64,000 bases of DNA from CAVRXZ01 sp963773035. GTDB lineage: Bacteria; Acidobacteriota; Vicinamibacteria; Vicinamibacterales; CAVVIG01. Where the stretch lies: positions 682,001-746,000 of the forward strand of contig CAVYZX010000010.1 of assembly GCA_963773035.1 (NCBI GenBank). Direction: 5' to 3'. The notes beneath the pieces were generated by a model, which saw nothing but the letters and a program-made list of their open reading frames with translations, did no database searches and had not been told where the DNA came from. Position 1 is the stretch's first letter. Every line of letters starts with the position of its first letter. A program made the position numbers and the translations under genes. This document shows, one piece after another, positions 20,262 through 29,600 of the stretch.

Positions 20262-21486
20262 CCAAATAATCGGCTAAGTGATCGACGAGCTCACGCGCAT
20301 CGTCTTCAGCACCACTGATGAACGTCGACTTCCGTCGTCGAAGGAACGGCAACCCAAGCGCATACAGACCTGGCGCATCAACGACGCCTCCGTCGTGCCG
20401 CAAGTGTCCTTTGTCATCAATCACGGGCAGGTCTAACCAGCTGTAGTCAGGTTGGAATCCCGTCGCCCAAACGATCGAACGGATTTCTCCATTCCGCAGA
20501 TCGAGTTTCAGAGTTGACGACTCCGGCGCGCGTGTCGGTTCAAACCGTTCCGGAGGACCGACCTCGGCCTCGCGGTCGTGGCTCCGAGCCCACTCATCGA
20601 ACGTGCCGAGCAACCGGTTCATCTTCAAGTCTGCCAGCGCGAACTGATTTCGCAGTCCACCGGAGAACAATGCCTGTCCGTCTCGCACTGCGGAGAGACG
20701 GCCGACAATCTCGACGCCGGCGGAACTGAGCGCGTTGAGATCCAACGTCGCTCGCTCAGGCGTCCCAATGAGTTGCGGTGAGGGGAGGCGGCGGACACGC
20801 ATCAGGTCGTCGATTTCGTTGTAGCGCTGATTCCACACGCCCGACGCATCCATCCACCAGAGCACGTCGCGACCGCGATACGTCCTTGGCAGCCTGACGT
20901 GCTCGCCGACGGAAAGAGTGACCGGCCGACCGGAACGGATGATTTCGTCGGCGAGTTGGACGCCGGTGGCCGATGCGCCGACGACCAGCACGCCGCCTTC
21001 CGGCAAGTCATTCGGGTTGCGGTAGCTGAATGGCGTGAAGCACCGGATCGATGGCGGCACGGCTTTGCCGAGCGCCGGTACGCTCGGAACGTTACACGCG
21101 CCGCTCGCGATCATGATGGTGCGGCAGCGCAGATCACCGTTGGTCGTCGCGACGTCGTATCCGGCGTCGGTTCGCTGCACACGTGTGACGGTGGTGTGCG
21201 TGCGCACCGGCGCACTCGACAACACGGCAAAGCGTGAGATGAAGTCGATCACCTCACGCATCGTCATATAGCCGTCCGGGTCCGAGCCGTCGTAGTGATA
21301 CCCGGGCAGTCGACTCTGCCAATTGGGCGTCAGCAGCCGGAGTGAGTCCCAGCGCTCGCGACGCCAGGAGTTGGCGATCTCGCCGCGCTCGAGCACCACG
21401 TGATCGATGGAGCGCTCGTTGAGACATCGGCTCGCCGCCAGACCCATATGCCCGGCGCCGATGACGACCGTGGTGACCTGTTCGAT
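20248..21486 (-). CDS. Flavin-containing monooxygenase lacking a standard start codon
   Basis: From the first ATG (21447) the protein is 399 residues, but the FAD-binding motif begins upstream in the same frame: TTVVIGAGHMGLAASRCL. The codons from the in-frame stop to that ATG include no ATG, GTG or TTG; an ATC at 21486 lies where homologues would start and follows a GGGGCGGG purine run. Other marks are GASATGVQLADEII for the NADPH site and VWATGFQPDYSWLD near the C-terminus. It belongs to the FMO/Baeyer-Villiger-like group and acts in the cytoplasm. It lies 16 bp after OsmC in an apparent operon. Confidence 0.8.
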   Translation of the reverse strand: MEQVTTVVIGAGHMGLAASRCLNERSIDHVVLERGEIANSWRRERWDSLRLLTPNWQSRLPGYHYDGSDPDGYMTMREVIDFISRFAVLSSAPVRTHTTVTRVQRTDAGYDVATTNGDLRCRTIMIASGACNVPSVPALGKAVPPSIRCFTPFSYRNPNDLPEGGVLVVGASATGVQLADEIIRSGRPVTLSVGEHVRLPRTYRGRDVLWWMDASGVWNQRYNEIDDLMRVRRLPSPQLIGTPERATLDLNALSSAGVEIVGRLSAVRDGQALFSGGLRNQFALADLKMNRLLGTFDEWARSHDREAEVGPPERFEPTRAPESSTLKLDLRNGEIRSIVWATGFQPDYSWLDLPVIDDKGHLRHDGGVVDAPGLYALGLPFLRRRKSTFISGAEDDARELVDHLADYLATPA

Positions 21487-21502
21487 GGTCCCGCCCCGCT
21501 AA

Positions 21503-22057
21503 CTAAACGACTTCAACCGTGACGTTCACGGGATTGGTGATGACGTCGTACACCGCCGAGCGCTTCTGCGACTGCGCGACGAGCGCTTCAATGTCCTCTT
21601 TCGACGCATCCGCATCAATCTTGAACGTCACTTTGATGTCGTCGTAGCCGTTGCGCACGTCGCTGTCGACGCCGAGGATGCCGCGGATGTCCATCTTGCC
21701 TTCGAGATTCGATTCCACGGAGCGGAGCTGAATGCCGCGATTCTGCGCGACCGCTGCCACACCGGCGGTCAGGCAGCTCGCGAGGCCGACGAGAACGTAT
21801 TCGATTGGGGTGATGGCGTGATCCTCCGAAGCGAAGACCTCCGGATGATCCGCACCGAGCGATGTCTCCTTCTTGTGGCTCTGTTCCTGCCCGAGTCCGA
21901 AGAAGCTCTGGACCTTTGACTCGCTGTGCGTGCCGTTCTGCCACTTGCAGGACGCTCGCCACGTGAATTTGGCTGCCTCTGGTGCGCCCTTCAGAGCTTC
22001 TCGCGCATCAAGCAGGGCCTGTACGTTCACGCCGTTGTTGACGCTGGTCGTCGTCAT
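21503..22057 (-). CDS. OsmC-family protein
   Basis: This 184-residue protein has the OsmC/Ohr fold, with the peroxidatic-helix region VGLASCLTAGVAAVAQNRGI (Cys at about residue 97), EVFASEDHAITPIEYVLVG before it and VTFKIDADASKEDIEALVAQ after. Such proteins reduce organic hydroperoxides. The second conserved Cys is not in the same helix; a Cys occurs near residue 31 (ASCKWQNG), so the peroxidase mechanism is uncertain. It is upstream of the FMO gene by 16 bp, likely in one transcript. Confidence 0.85.
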   Translation of the reverse strand: MTTTSVNNGVNVQALLDAREALKGAPEAAKFTWRASCKWQNGTHSESKVQSFFGLGQEQSHKKETSLGADHPEVFASEDHAITPIEYVLVGLASCLTAGVAAVAQNRGIQLRSVESNLEGKMDIRGILGVDSDVRNGYDDIKVTFKIDADASKEDIEALVAQSQKRSAVYDVITNPVNVTVEVV

Positions 22058-22478
22058 GATGAACCCCCATGTCGGTGTAATGGATCGCCTTAGCGGAGAC
22101 GCAGATGATACATCGCGGCGGATGGCTAGGAGCGCCCATTATGATAGGAAACACTTCGGGTTTTCCTGTCGGCATCCCGCTGGGCGTTTACGCATTGTTA
22201 TGGTCGCGCAATCTCGAGACGCTTACGCGCGTGCGCCGCCAGCCCGGGGCCAGTCTACGCCCGGGCGACGGCGGGGTTTATCGCCGTCTCGCGCCCTAGC
22301 AGCGCCGATCGAGAGGGACCACTGGCTCGCTGCGAATGGTCCCGACAACGGACCGGACCACGTCGGACGCTGCTCGCACTGGCGGGGAAGGCCGCATAGC
22401 GCAGCGTTTCGCCATCGATTCGGTACGGCTCTTTGATGATGGCCGAACGTTCCGAGGCGATCCGCGCAACAACGCGAG
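22058..22478. other. Gene-free stretch with a possible coding remnant
   Basis: This 421-bp gap between OsmC and LysR holds no complete gene. On the plus strand from 22141 a short frame reads MIGNTSGFPVGIPLGVYALLW, which looks like the last helix of a small membrane protein cut off from its gene. Support is weak because the rest of the frame has random composition. Confidence 0.25.
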
Positions 22479-23390
22479 CTACCGTCGCGTCGTCGGTCTC
22501 CCTTTCACCAGACTCCCTACGTCGGTCACAAATCTGGAGAGCAGCGGGGACATGTTGTCCTTTCTCCAGACGAGAGCCAATGGCAACGACAGCTTGAGGT
22601 CGGCGACTTTCAATATCGCCACGCCGTCCGGACATCGCCAGCGGGCAGTTTCCACGACGAAACCGACGCCCATGCCTTGAGCGACGAGTGTCAATATCGT
22701 CGCTTCGTTCGACGCTTCCTGAACGATCCGAGGCGATTTCAGGCCGCCGCGGAAACATTCGTACATCAAGCGGTCGTAGAAGGCCGCGCTCTCGCGCCTC
22801 GGAAACCAGATGAAACGCGCGTCCGTCATGTCGCGCAGCCGGAGGTTCTTGAGCTTACTGAGCGAGTGCGCCACAGGAGCCGCCAATGCGAGGCTGTTCA
22901 AGGCGACCGGCAATTGATCTAGCTCCCGATCTGGTTTCGGAGGGTTGAACATGAACCCTGCATCCAGCCGGCCAGATCGAACGGCCTCGAGTTGTTGCAG
23001 GCTCGGGAGCGGATTCAGCTGCAGTTCTGCGTCGGGGTAGCGCTCTCGGAAGAGGTGGAGCGAGTCGGGTACCACACCCCGCCATGAGGCATTCTCGGTG
23101 AATCCGACACGCAGCGTTCCTGATTGGCCGCGCGCCACACGTTGCGCGCGTTCGGTCGCCGCGTTGACCTGTTCAAGAATTCGGCGTGCATCCTCGAGGA
23201 ACAACTTGCCCGCTGAACTGACCCTCACGCCGCGACTGAGGCGATCGAACAACTGGAAACCGATCTCGCGCTCGAGATCCTGAATCTGTCGCGAGAGCGC
23301 CGGTTGCGCCACTCTCAGGCGTTGCGCGGCTCGGCCGAAATGTTCCTCTTCGCCAACCGCCACGAAATATCGAAGATGGCGCAGTTCCAT
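22479..23390 (-). CDS. LysR-family transcriptional regulator
   Basis: This 303-residue regulator has the winged helix-turn-helix at residues 1-60 (MELRHLRYFVAVGEEEHFGRAAQRLRV as the start of the standard pattern) and a periplasmic-binding-like effector domain at about 90-295. It faces away from the NTF2-like/SDR pair, with start codons 94 bp apart, the classical arrangement for a LysR regulator and its target. The effector is unknown. Confidence 0.95.
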   Translation of the reverse strand: MELRHLRYFVAVGEEEHFGRAAQRLRVAQPALSRQIQDLEREIGFQLFDRLSRGVRVSSAGKLFLEDARRILEQVNAATERAQRVARGQSGTLRVGFTENASWRGVVPDSLHLFRERYPDAELQLNPLPSLQQLEAVRSGRLDAGFMFNPPKPDRELDQLPVALNSLALAAPVAHSLSKLKNLRLRDMTDARFIWFPRRESAAFYDRLMYECFRGGLKSPRIVQEASNEATILTLVAQGMGVGFVVETARWRCPDGVAILKVADLKLSLPLALVWRKDNMSPLLSRFVTDVGSLVKGRPTTRR

Positions 23391-23483
23391 TCCGATACCC
23401 TACCGCGATGAGTCCGATAGGAACAATATCTTGGACGCATCAGATTTCATTTGTCACAGTGGAGTCGGAAAGGGTGGTGAACG

Positions 23484-23849
23484 ATGACTCAGATCGCGCA
23501 ATTCACGAAGGAATTGAACCTCCCCGGGCCGATCGCCAGTTACCTGAGGGCGGTCAATACCGGCGCCAAGGAGGAATTTCAGGCGAGTTTCGCAGGGGAT
23601 GCCGTGGTCGTCGATGTGACCCGCGAGCTGCGCGGTCTCGACACGATCACGGCTTGGGCCGGCGCCGATATCTTCGGGGCCCAGGTGCATTTCGACGTCC
23701 TGGACGTCACCGAGCGCCAGGGACGAACCATCGTCAGGGTCAAAATCGACGGAACGTTCGATCGAACGGGATTACCCGATCCGCTCGTGATGAACCATGA
23801 GTTCAAGGTGGCAGAGGGAAAGATCGCCGAACTGCGAATCGGGTTCTAG
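23484..23849 (+). CDS. NTF2-like (SnoaL) protein
   Basis: This 121-residue cytoplasmic protein has the NTF2-like cone fold: an N-terminal helix (LPGPIASYLRAVNTGAKEEF), DAVVVDVTRELRGLDTITAW, and paired strands ending VMNHEFKVAEGKIAELRIGF. Members of this group bind or isomerise small hydrophobic molecules. It lies downstream of the divergent LysR regulator and 11 bp before a decayed SDR gene, so it was probably the first gene of a small LysR-controlled operon. Confidence 0.85.
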   Translation: MTQIAQFTKELNLPGPIASYLRAVNTGAKEEFQASFAGDAVVVDVTRELRGLDTITAWAGADIFGAQVHFDVLDVTERQGRTIVRVKIDGTFDRTGLPDPLVMNHEFKVAEGKIAELRIGF

Positions 23850-23860
23850 AGGACACGCTG

Positions 23861-24297
23861 ATGACCCGTTCCCTGACTGGTAAGGTTGCGCCCGTCACAG
23901 GCGCGGCCAAGGGCATTGGAGCCGGCATCGCGAGTGCGATGGCGGCCGCCGGTGCCTCCGTCGCCGTGAACTTCGCGAGTGACCGACCAGGCGCCGAGCG
24001 AGTCGTCGCCGATCTCCGCGGGCGTAGTTGCTTACACCGCGAGTAAGGCCGGCATCACCGGAGTGACTGGGGTGCTGGCCGTGGAGCAATCAAATCAACC
24101 CCGGTGCCGTGGACACTGAAGGGGCACGGGCCGTCGGTGCGATGAGTGACGAAGTCCGGGCAGCGCACATCGCCCGAACGCCGCTTGGACGCGTCGGCAC
24201 ACCGGCCGACATCGCTTCAGTTGCCGTGTTTCTCGCGTCTGATGAGGCCGGTTGGCTGACGGGCGAATGTCTGGCCGTGTCGGGCGGTCTGCGCTAG
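23861..24297 (+). pseudogene. Decayed short-chain dehydrogenase/reductase
   Basis: The start is intact (MTRSLTGKVAPVTGAAKGIG, the NAD(P)-binding glycine motif) and runs to ERVVAD. It is then joined in another frame to ISAGVVAYTASKAGITGV, which holds the catalytic Tyr and Lys. A second break follows LAVE and rejoins at INPGAVDTEGARAV, and the end (FLASDEAGWLTGECLAVSGG) is normal. About 95 residues that should contain the NAG motif and the catalytic Ser are missing, plus roughly ten more at the second break. Deletions of this size are not sequencing errors, so this is a true pseudogene. Confidence 0.85.
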
Positions 24298-24337
24298 TCG
24301 AGCGAGACGACCCGAGTTCGATAGCGAAATCACCCTG

Positions 24338-24441
24338 TGCTGAGCCGCCTTCGCGCTCCGCGCTGCGGCGCGATCTCATTGCGATCATGAATTCGTGCCG
24401 AGGACGGCGCGCGACTTCTGGTTCTAGGCGCTTGAGTCACA
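24338..24441. repeat. Copy of interspersed repeat family
   Basis: Positions 24345-24413 match 50585-50653 over 69 bases with two mismatches, and the following bases (ggcgcgcgacttctggt) recur at 49149 and 50772. This copy lies between the SDR pseudogene and the kinase gene. It lacks the tRNA-like segment found in the other copies. Confidence 0.75.
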
Positions 24442-24512
24442 GGTTGTTACGTCGCTCCGTTCCGTTCACTGAAACTGCCCGCTGCCGATCAAATCTTCTT
24501 GCTTTCGAGCGT

Positions 24513-27253
24513 CTACGGAGAAGGCACTCGTCGCCTGAGCTCGTCGAGCCAGTTCAAGATCACTTCAATCCGCGCGATCTGAGTGGTGGCCATCCCTTGC
24601 GGCTCTTCGACCATGACGAATCGCTTGCCGTCTGGAGCAATGTCGTAGTTGGCGACGCCGTGCGCGCCGCTCGTATCTGGCCGGTATGGGTCATCGAACA
24701 CGAGCGTCGGAGAACTCACGACAAGTGACCCACCGCGCTCCTCGATCCGCACGGCCATGAGCTTGTTTTCGCGCCGATAGAAGAGCTCACGGCCGGATGG
24801 TCCCCAGACCGGCTCCGCGCCGCCGCCCACAGAAATCGTGACCTCTGCACCGGGTCCGGGAAACGGCCGGGCGTAGATGTCGTCGATCCCTGACTTGTTC
24901 GAGACATAGGCGACCCATCGGCCGTTCGGTGAAAAGATCGCTCCACGTTCGTCGAACGGTGTACCGACGAACGGTTTGGCTGTCCACTTGTCGCCATCCG
25001 CATGAAGCATCCCGAGATCCTTGAAGTTGGGAGCCCCGGCTCCAGAAAAAAAGGCCAACGTCCGGCCGTCGGGCGACCAGGAGGTCGGAAATCGCCTCGA
25101 TTCGACGTCGGTCAGCGACTCCAGGCCGCCGCTCCCATCTGCAAGGGCCGACTGCAGGCGATTGGTCAGGCCGGTGCCATTGGCAAACGTCAGCCGCGTC
25201 CCATCGGGACTCCAAATCGGATGAAAACGAGTGTTCTCGGCAAAGGTGACGCGCGTGCGAGCCCCGCGAGCCACGTCCACCACCCACAAGTCCGACAGTT
25301 CGTTCAGGTCGGAGACTTCGCTCAGTCCGAAGGCGACGCGGGTGCCATCCGGAGAGTAGCGAGGAAACCACGCGAGTCCGGACACGGTGGCCAGGACGGC
25401 TCGCCTCCCGTCGCGCGTCACGTGGACCAGCGAGCTCGTCAGGGATCGCTCACGGTTCTGGTGCCGATGAAGACCAGCGTACCTGACGACGACACGTCGG
25501 CTTGCGCCAATGAAAAGCCCGTCGCGCTCGCCACGCCCTCGAGGATTGGCACCGGCTGGCCATGGGTCGTCCGAGTCGCCGCATCGAACGCTTGCGCAAA
25601 GAGCGCGTTGGCTCTCATGAAGACCAGGTGGCCAGATTGAACGTACCGACCGTCCTCGACGCCGTCGAGGAGCTCACGTTTCTCGCCGGTGGCGCGCGAC
25701 TGCACGACGAGTTTGCCCAGGCTGGTACCCGTCGGGTTGATCGTGTAGAGAATCCAGTCACCACCGGGAAGCGCATATGGCTGCGTCAGGCGATCGCCTT
25801 CGGCTGGCGTAACCAGCCGCTCCGCTGCTCCGCCGCCGGCCGCGATTTGGAAGACGCCAGGTGGCTGTCCACCAGCCACCAAAATCCGATCGTCCAACCC
25901 CCAGCTGGCGCCGATGTAGTTGGGCACATTGCCGAGCGTGATCGGTGCACCGCCGTTCACCGACACTTTCTTCAACTGCCCTTCCTGGTAAAACGCGACC
26001 CATTGCCCATCCGGCGAAAAGAACGGCGATCGTGGCGCGTTCTGGACAAGTGGCGCCTCGGTGCCGGGCATTGGCGTCGCGGACGCCTGATCCATCGCCC
26101 GCAGGTAGAGCCGCTGATTTGCTGCGTACGCCACGCCTGAACCATCCGGCGAGATGGCGACGACACCGCGATTGAAAACCGAGAATCGTTGATCCTCCGG
26201 AAGGTCCATGGCGAGTCGTACTTGCGGTCTCGATGGATCGGCTGGACGCGTCAGCCACCACACTGAGATTCCAGTGAACGTCGCCAGAAGAATCGCTGCC
26301 ACGTACGGAAGGAGCCTGGATGCTCCGGAGCGGCCGACAACGACGGCCGATGCCGGAGCGACTGCATCTTCAGGAGACCCCGTCTTCGCCTCCTGCAGTT
26401 CGATTCGGGCCATGGCCATGTCTGAGAGCCGCATGTGCAGATCTCTCTCCAGACATCGGCGAATCAGCCGGCGAATCGCCGACGGGGTTGCCGTCGGCAA
26501 CGCGCTCCAGTTGGGTGTAGCCCGAAGAATCGCCGCGAAGGTGTCGCTGACATCCTCACCCTCGAAGCAGCGCCGCCCCGTGAGCATTTCGTAGAGCACT
26601 GCGCCAAAGGCCCAGACGTCGGCGCGTTTGTCGACGGATCGCCCCTTCGCCTGCTCGGGACTCATGTAGGCGGCAGTGCCAAGCACGATGCCTTGTCCGG
26701 TCAACTGCGCGGGGCTGGTGATCGTCGGCGAGAGGCTCAAATGACTCCTGCTGGACGAATCGGCGCTGTCCGCGATCTTCGCCAACCCGAAGTCGAGAAC
26801 CTTCACCATACCGTCGGGACGCACCTTGATGTTCGCGGGCTTCAGGTCTCGATGGATCACTCCGGCGTTGTGCGCCACCTCGAGCGCTTCGGCAATCTGC
26901 GTCGCCATGGGTACGGCTTCGTCGATCGGGATCGCCCCGCGCGCGATCCGGCGCGAGAGATCCTCGCCCTCGACCAGCTCCATGACCAGAAAGGGCAGCT
27001 GCCCGCCGGCCTCGTGCTCGAGCCCATAGATCGCGGCAATATGAGTGTGATTGAGGGCGGCGAGGACGTGCGCCTCACGCTGAAATCGCGCGAGCCGATC
27101 CGAGTCGCCGGCCACCGCTTCAGACAGGAACTTCAACGCGACGGCACGGCCAAGCTTGGTGTCTTTGGCGCGATACACCTCGCCCATACCACCCGCGCCA
27201 AGCAACTCGACGATCTCGTACGCTCCCACCCGCGTGCCTGAGCTGAGCGACAT
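24513..27253 (-). CDS. Ser/Thr protein kinase with PD40 beta-propeller, frameshifted
   Basis: The full protein is about 910 residues. The N-terminal kinase domain (10-275) is complete: GAGGMGEVYRAKD glycine loop, VALKFL lysine, HRDLKPANIKV catalytic loop, DFGLAK, and the activation-segment SPEQAKG. One transmembrane helix follows (about 323-345, LLPYVAAILLATFTGISVWW). The extracytoplasmic part is a TolB-like propeller with repeated SPDG strands (AISPDGSG, FFSPDGQW, YSPDGTRV, WSPDGTRL). The frame shifts near 25450: the first frame ends at 25439 and the last third runs in another frame to 24513. Such kinases are abundant in Acidobacteriota and sense extracellular signals. Confidence 0.9.
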
Positions 27254-27671
27254 CGTCTGCGGATTATACGGGGAGTGCGACTCCTATACAGTCTTGCCGT
27301 CCATGATCGGGTCTCAGCTGGGCCACGACGAGATCCTCAAGGCACCTGGAGAACAGCATCTGGACAATGTCCTTGGCGTCGCCCGCAGCCGGCATGCGAG
27401 GTCGTGACGCGCCCTCCCACGTATCGGCAACCTTCGCTCAGATCGATGGACGGATCATGAGTGCCTTCGTGCGCGCCCGCAAGCCGACAGCCGCTGCGAA
27501 GAGTTGCTACGGTCCAACGTGTTGTTCTTGAGCGGCGGCTGCGAGGGTAGACACCGCACAGTCTACGCGGGCCGTCGTGAGGCCGACGTCGTTATGACAT
27601 CATTTTGGAGACGGCCGCTGCATTGGCTAGAAGTACTTCTTCAGGATAGCAATCAGCCGAGATTTGAACCG
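27254..27671. other. Gene-free stretch with a kinase-gene remnant
   Basis: This 418-bp gap holds no complete gene. A plus-strand frame from 27303 reads MIGSQLGHDEILKAPGE, matching the usual N-terminus of acidobacterial Ser/Thr kinases up to the point where the glycine loop should begin, and then loses similarity. It may be the stump of a second kinase gene. Positions 27601-27616 (cattttggagacggcc) are repeated exactly at 50886-50901. Confidence 0.3.
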
Positions 27672-29477
27672 CTATTCCGCCAGGCCGATCTTCTTTCGCA
27701 GAGCAGGCAGACGCGGATCACCGGCGAGCAGTGGCGACAGTTCCGGCGAATACAGGTACTGGCCGGCGCGTTGCGGGCCGCGCGCCGCCATCCGCTCCAG
27801 GGCATCGATCGTCCGTTCTTTGTCGCCGAGACCGGCGTAGATGAGCGCTTCTTCGTTAGGTCCCTTCGAGTCCGCGACCATCCGCTGTGCCTCCTCGCGC
27901 TGTCCGGCGCGCGCGAGCGCGTACCCGAGAAGGCCGAGGGTCTGCGGGTTGAAATGCTCCTCGGCGGCGGCGCGCAGCCTCGCGATCCCGTCCGCGATAT
28001 GTCCCTGCCCGAGCTGCGCCCTGCCGAGACACTGCGCTCGCAGGCTGACGTCCGAAGGCAGCTTCGCGCAATGCGTCTCGGCCTCCTCGTATCTGCCAGC
28101 TTCCATCAGGGATAAGGCGGATGCGATCTGGACGTCGGACGCGAGCGGATCGTCGATCTCGGCGCGTCGCGCCTGTTCGATCGCCTCACCGCTGCGGCCA
28201 AGCACCGCGAGGAACCACATCGCGAACTCGGCGCGCGTGCGCGAGTCGTGCGGATCCGTCTCGATCGCGTGCCGGAACTCCTGTTCCGCGTCGCGCCAGT
28301 GAGCGTCGCGCGCGTCCGCCATCGCCAGCGCTTCGTAGGCCTCCGTCAGGAGCGGATCGATCTCGATGGCCTTGTCAGCCGCCGCGCGCAGCTTCGTCAG
28401 CTCGTCGGGCGGATGGTCGAGGGGGAACTGCATCGATCGAATCGCGTACGTCGACGCGAGACCGGCGTAGGCCGGCGCGAACGTCGGGTCCCTGCCGAGC
28501 GCGCGCTCGAACCCCGAGATTCGCTCGGCGTAGCTCGAGGGATCCGCGCCGAACCTGATGGCCCTAGCGCCCAGGTAGTCGTCATACGCTGCCACGCTCG
28601 TCTCGTAGCGGCGCCGCCCGCGCCCGAGATGCAGGCGCAGCTTATTGACGATCGCAACTGCGATTTCGTCCTCGATCTCGAAAATGTCGCCGATCGGCCG
28701 ATCGAAATGCCCCGACCAGACGGGCACGCCGTCGTGCGCGTGAACGAGCTGCATGTCGATCCGGAACGCGTCCCCTGAACGCAGGACGGAGCCGTCGATC
28801 AGGTAATCAACCCCGAGCCGTGGCCCGATGTCGCGCGCGTCGCGCGCACGCTCCGTGAACAGCAATGACGAGGCTCGCGATCGAACCGCGAGACCCTCTA
28901 TGAGCGACAGATTCCTGACGAGCTCGCCGGTCAGGCCGTCCGCGAACGGATCGCCGGACGGGTCATGGCCGAGATTCGTGAGCGGCAGCACCGCGATCGG
29001 AATCGGCGTGTGCTGGCCGTGAAGCGACCACCACGCCGCGCCGCCGAGCACGATCGCGGCGCAGAGAACCGCGAGCAGCCCGTGAGATTGTGCGCGCCGC
29101 GCGGCGGCCGGCCGGGCAGCGTCGTCGATCGGCACCTCCCGGTACCGAAATACCGGAACGTAGCCTCCCTTTGGAATGTCCACGATCACGGACGAATGGC
29201 GGCCTGCGCCCGCGTAGTGTTCCGCCAGCCGCCCGCGCAGGCGTGCCGCCTCGGTCCGCACGATCGAATCCTGCTTCGGGTCGTAGTCGGGACGGCGGCC
29301 GAAAACTTCGTGCGCGATTAGCGACTCTTTGAGTTCCTCGTCACGTCCTTCGAGATGGCGATCGACGAGAAACGTCAGGAATCGCGACATGCGGGCATTT
29401 CGTGCGAACCCGGCGCCCACAAGAACGTGCGCGAGCTCGGTGCGAATGTCAGCGGCGGAAGGCTCGTCGGCGCGCAC
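27672..29477 (-). CDS. Signalling protein: wHTH-like N-domain, TM helix, TolB-like domain, TPRs
   Basis: This 601-residue membrane protein has an N-terminal conserved domain (residues 8-110) with VFGRRPDYDPKQDSIVRTEA and PKGGYVPVFRYR, typical of bacterial CadC/adenylate-cyclase-like regulators. A single transmembrane helix follows (about 134-152, LLAVLCAAIVLGGAAWW). Next is a TolB-N/FlgO-like domain (about 160-275, IAVLPLTNLG..., LTGELVRNLSLIEGLAVRSR, VDYLIDGSVLRSG), then TPR repeats to the end. Acidobacteria carry many such proteins; they probably link an outside signal to gene control. Confidence 0.8.
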   Translation of the reverse strand: MRADEPSAADIRTELAHVLVGAGFARNARMSRFLTFLVDRHLEGRDEELKESLIAHEVFGRRPDYDPKQDSIVRTEAARLRGRLAEHYAGAGRHSSVIVDIPKGGYVPVFRYREVPIDDAARPAAARRAQSHGLLAVLCAAIVLGGAAWWSLHGQHTPIPIAVLPLTNLGHDPSGDPFADGLTGELVRNLSLIEGLAVRSRASSLLFTERARDARDIGPRLGVDYLIDGSVLRSGDAFRIDMQLVHAHDGVPVWSGHFDRPIGDIFEIEDEIAVAIVNKLRLHLGRGRRRYETSVAAYDDYLGARAIRFGADPSSYAERISGFERALGRDPTFAPAYAGLASTYAIRSMQFPLDHPPDELTKLRAAADKAIEIDPLLTEAYEALAMADARDAHWRDAEQEFRHAIETDPHDSRTRAEFAMWFLAVLGRSGEAIEQARRAEIDDPLASDVQIASALSLMEAGRYEEAETHCAKLPSDVSLRAQCLGRAQLGQGHIADGIARLRAAAEEHFNPQTLGLLGYALARAGQREEAQRMVADSKGPNEEALIYAGLGDKERTIDALERMAARGPQRAGQYLYSPELSPLLAGDPRLPALRKKIGLAE

Positions 29478-29600
29478 TAGGATTTAAGAATAGGCCGATT
29501 TTGCCGGGCCCGGCAATGTATGAAACCCCGTTTCTACCCACAAGTCGTTGAACCCCCGCGACACGTGCGGTAGACCTCCGTCAATTCTTCTGGAGGTCTT

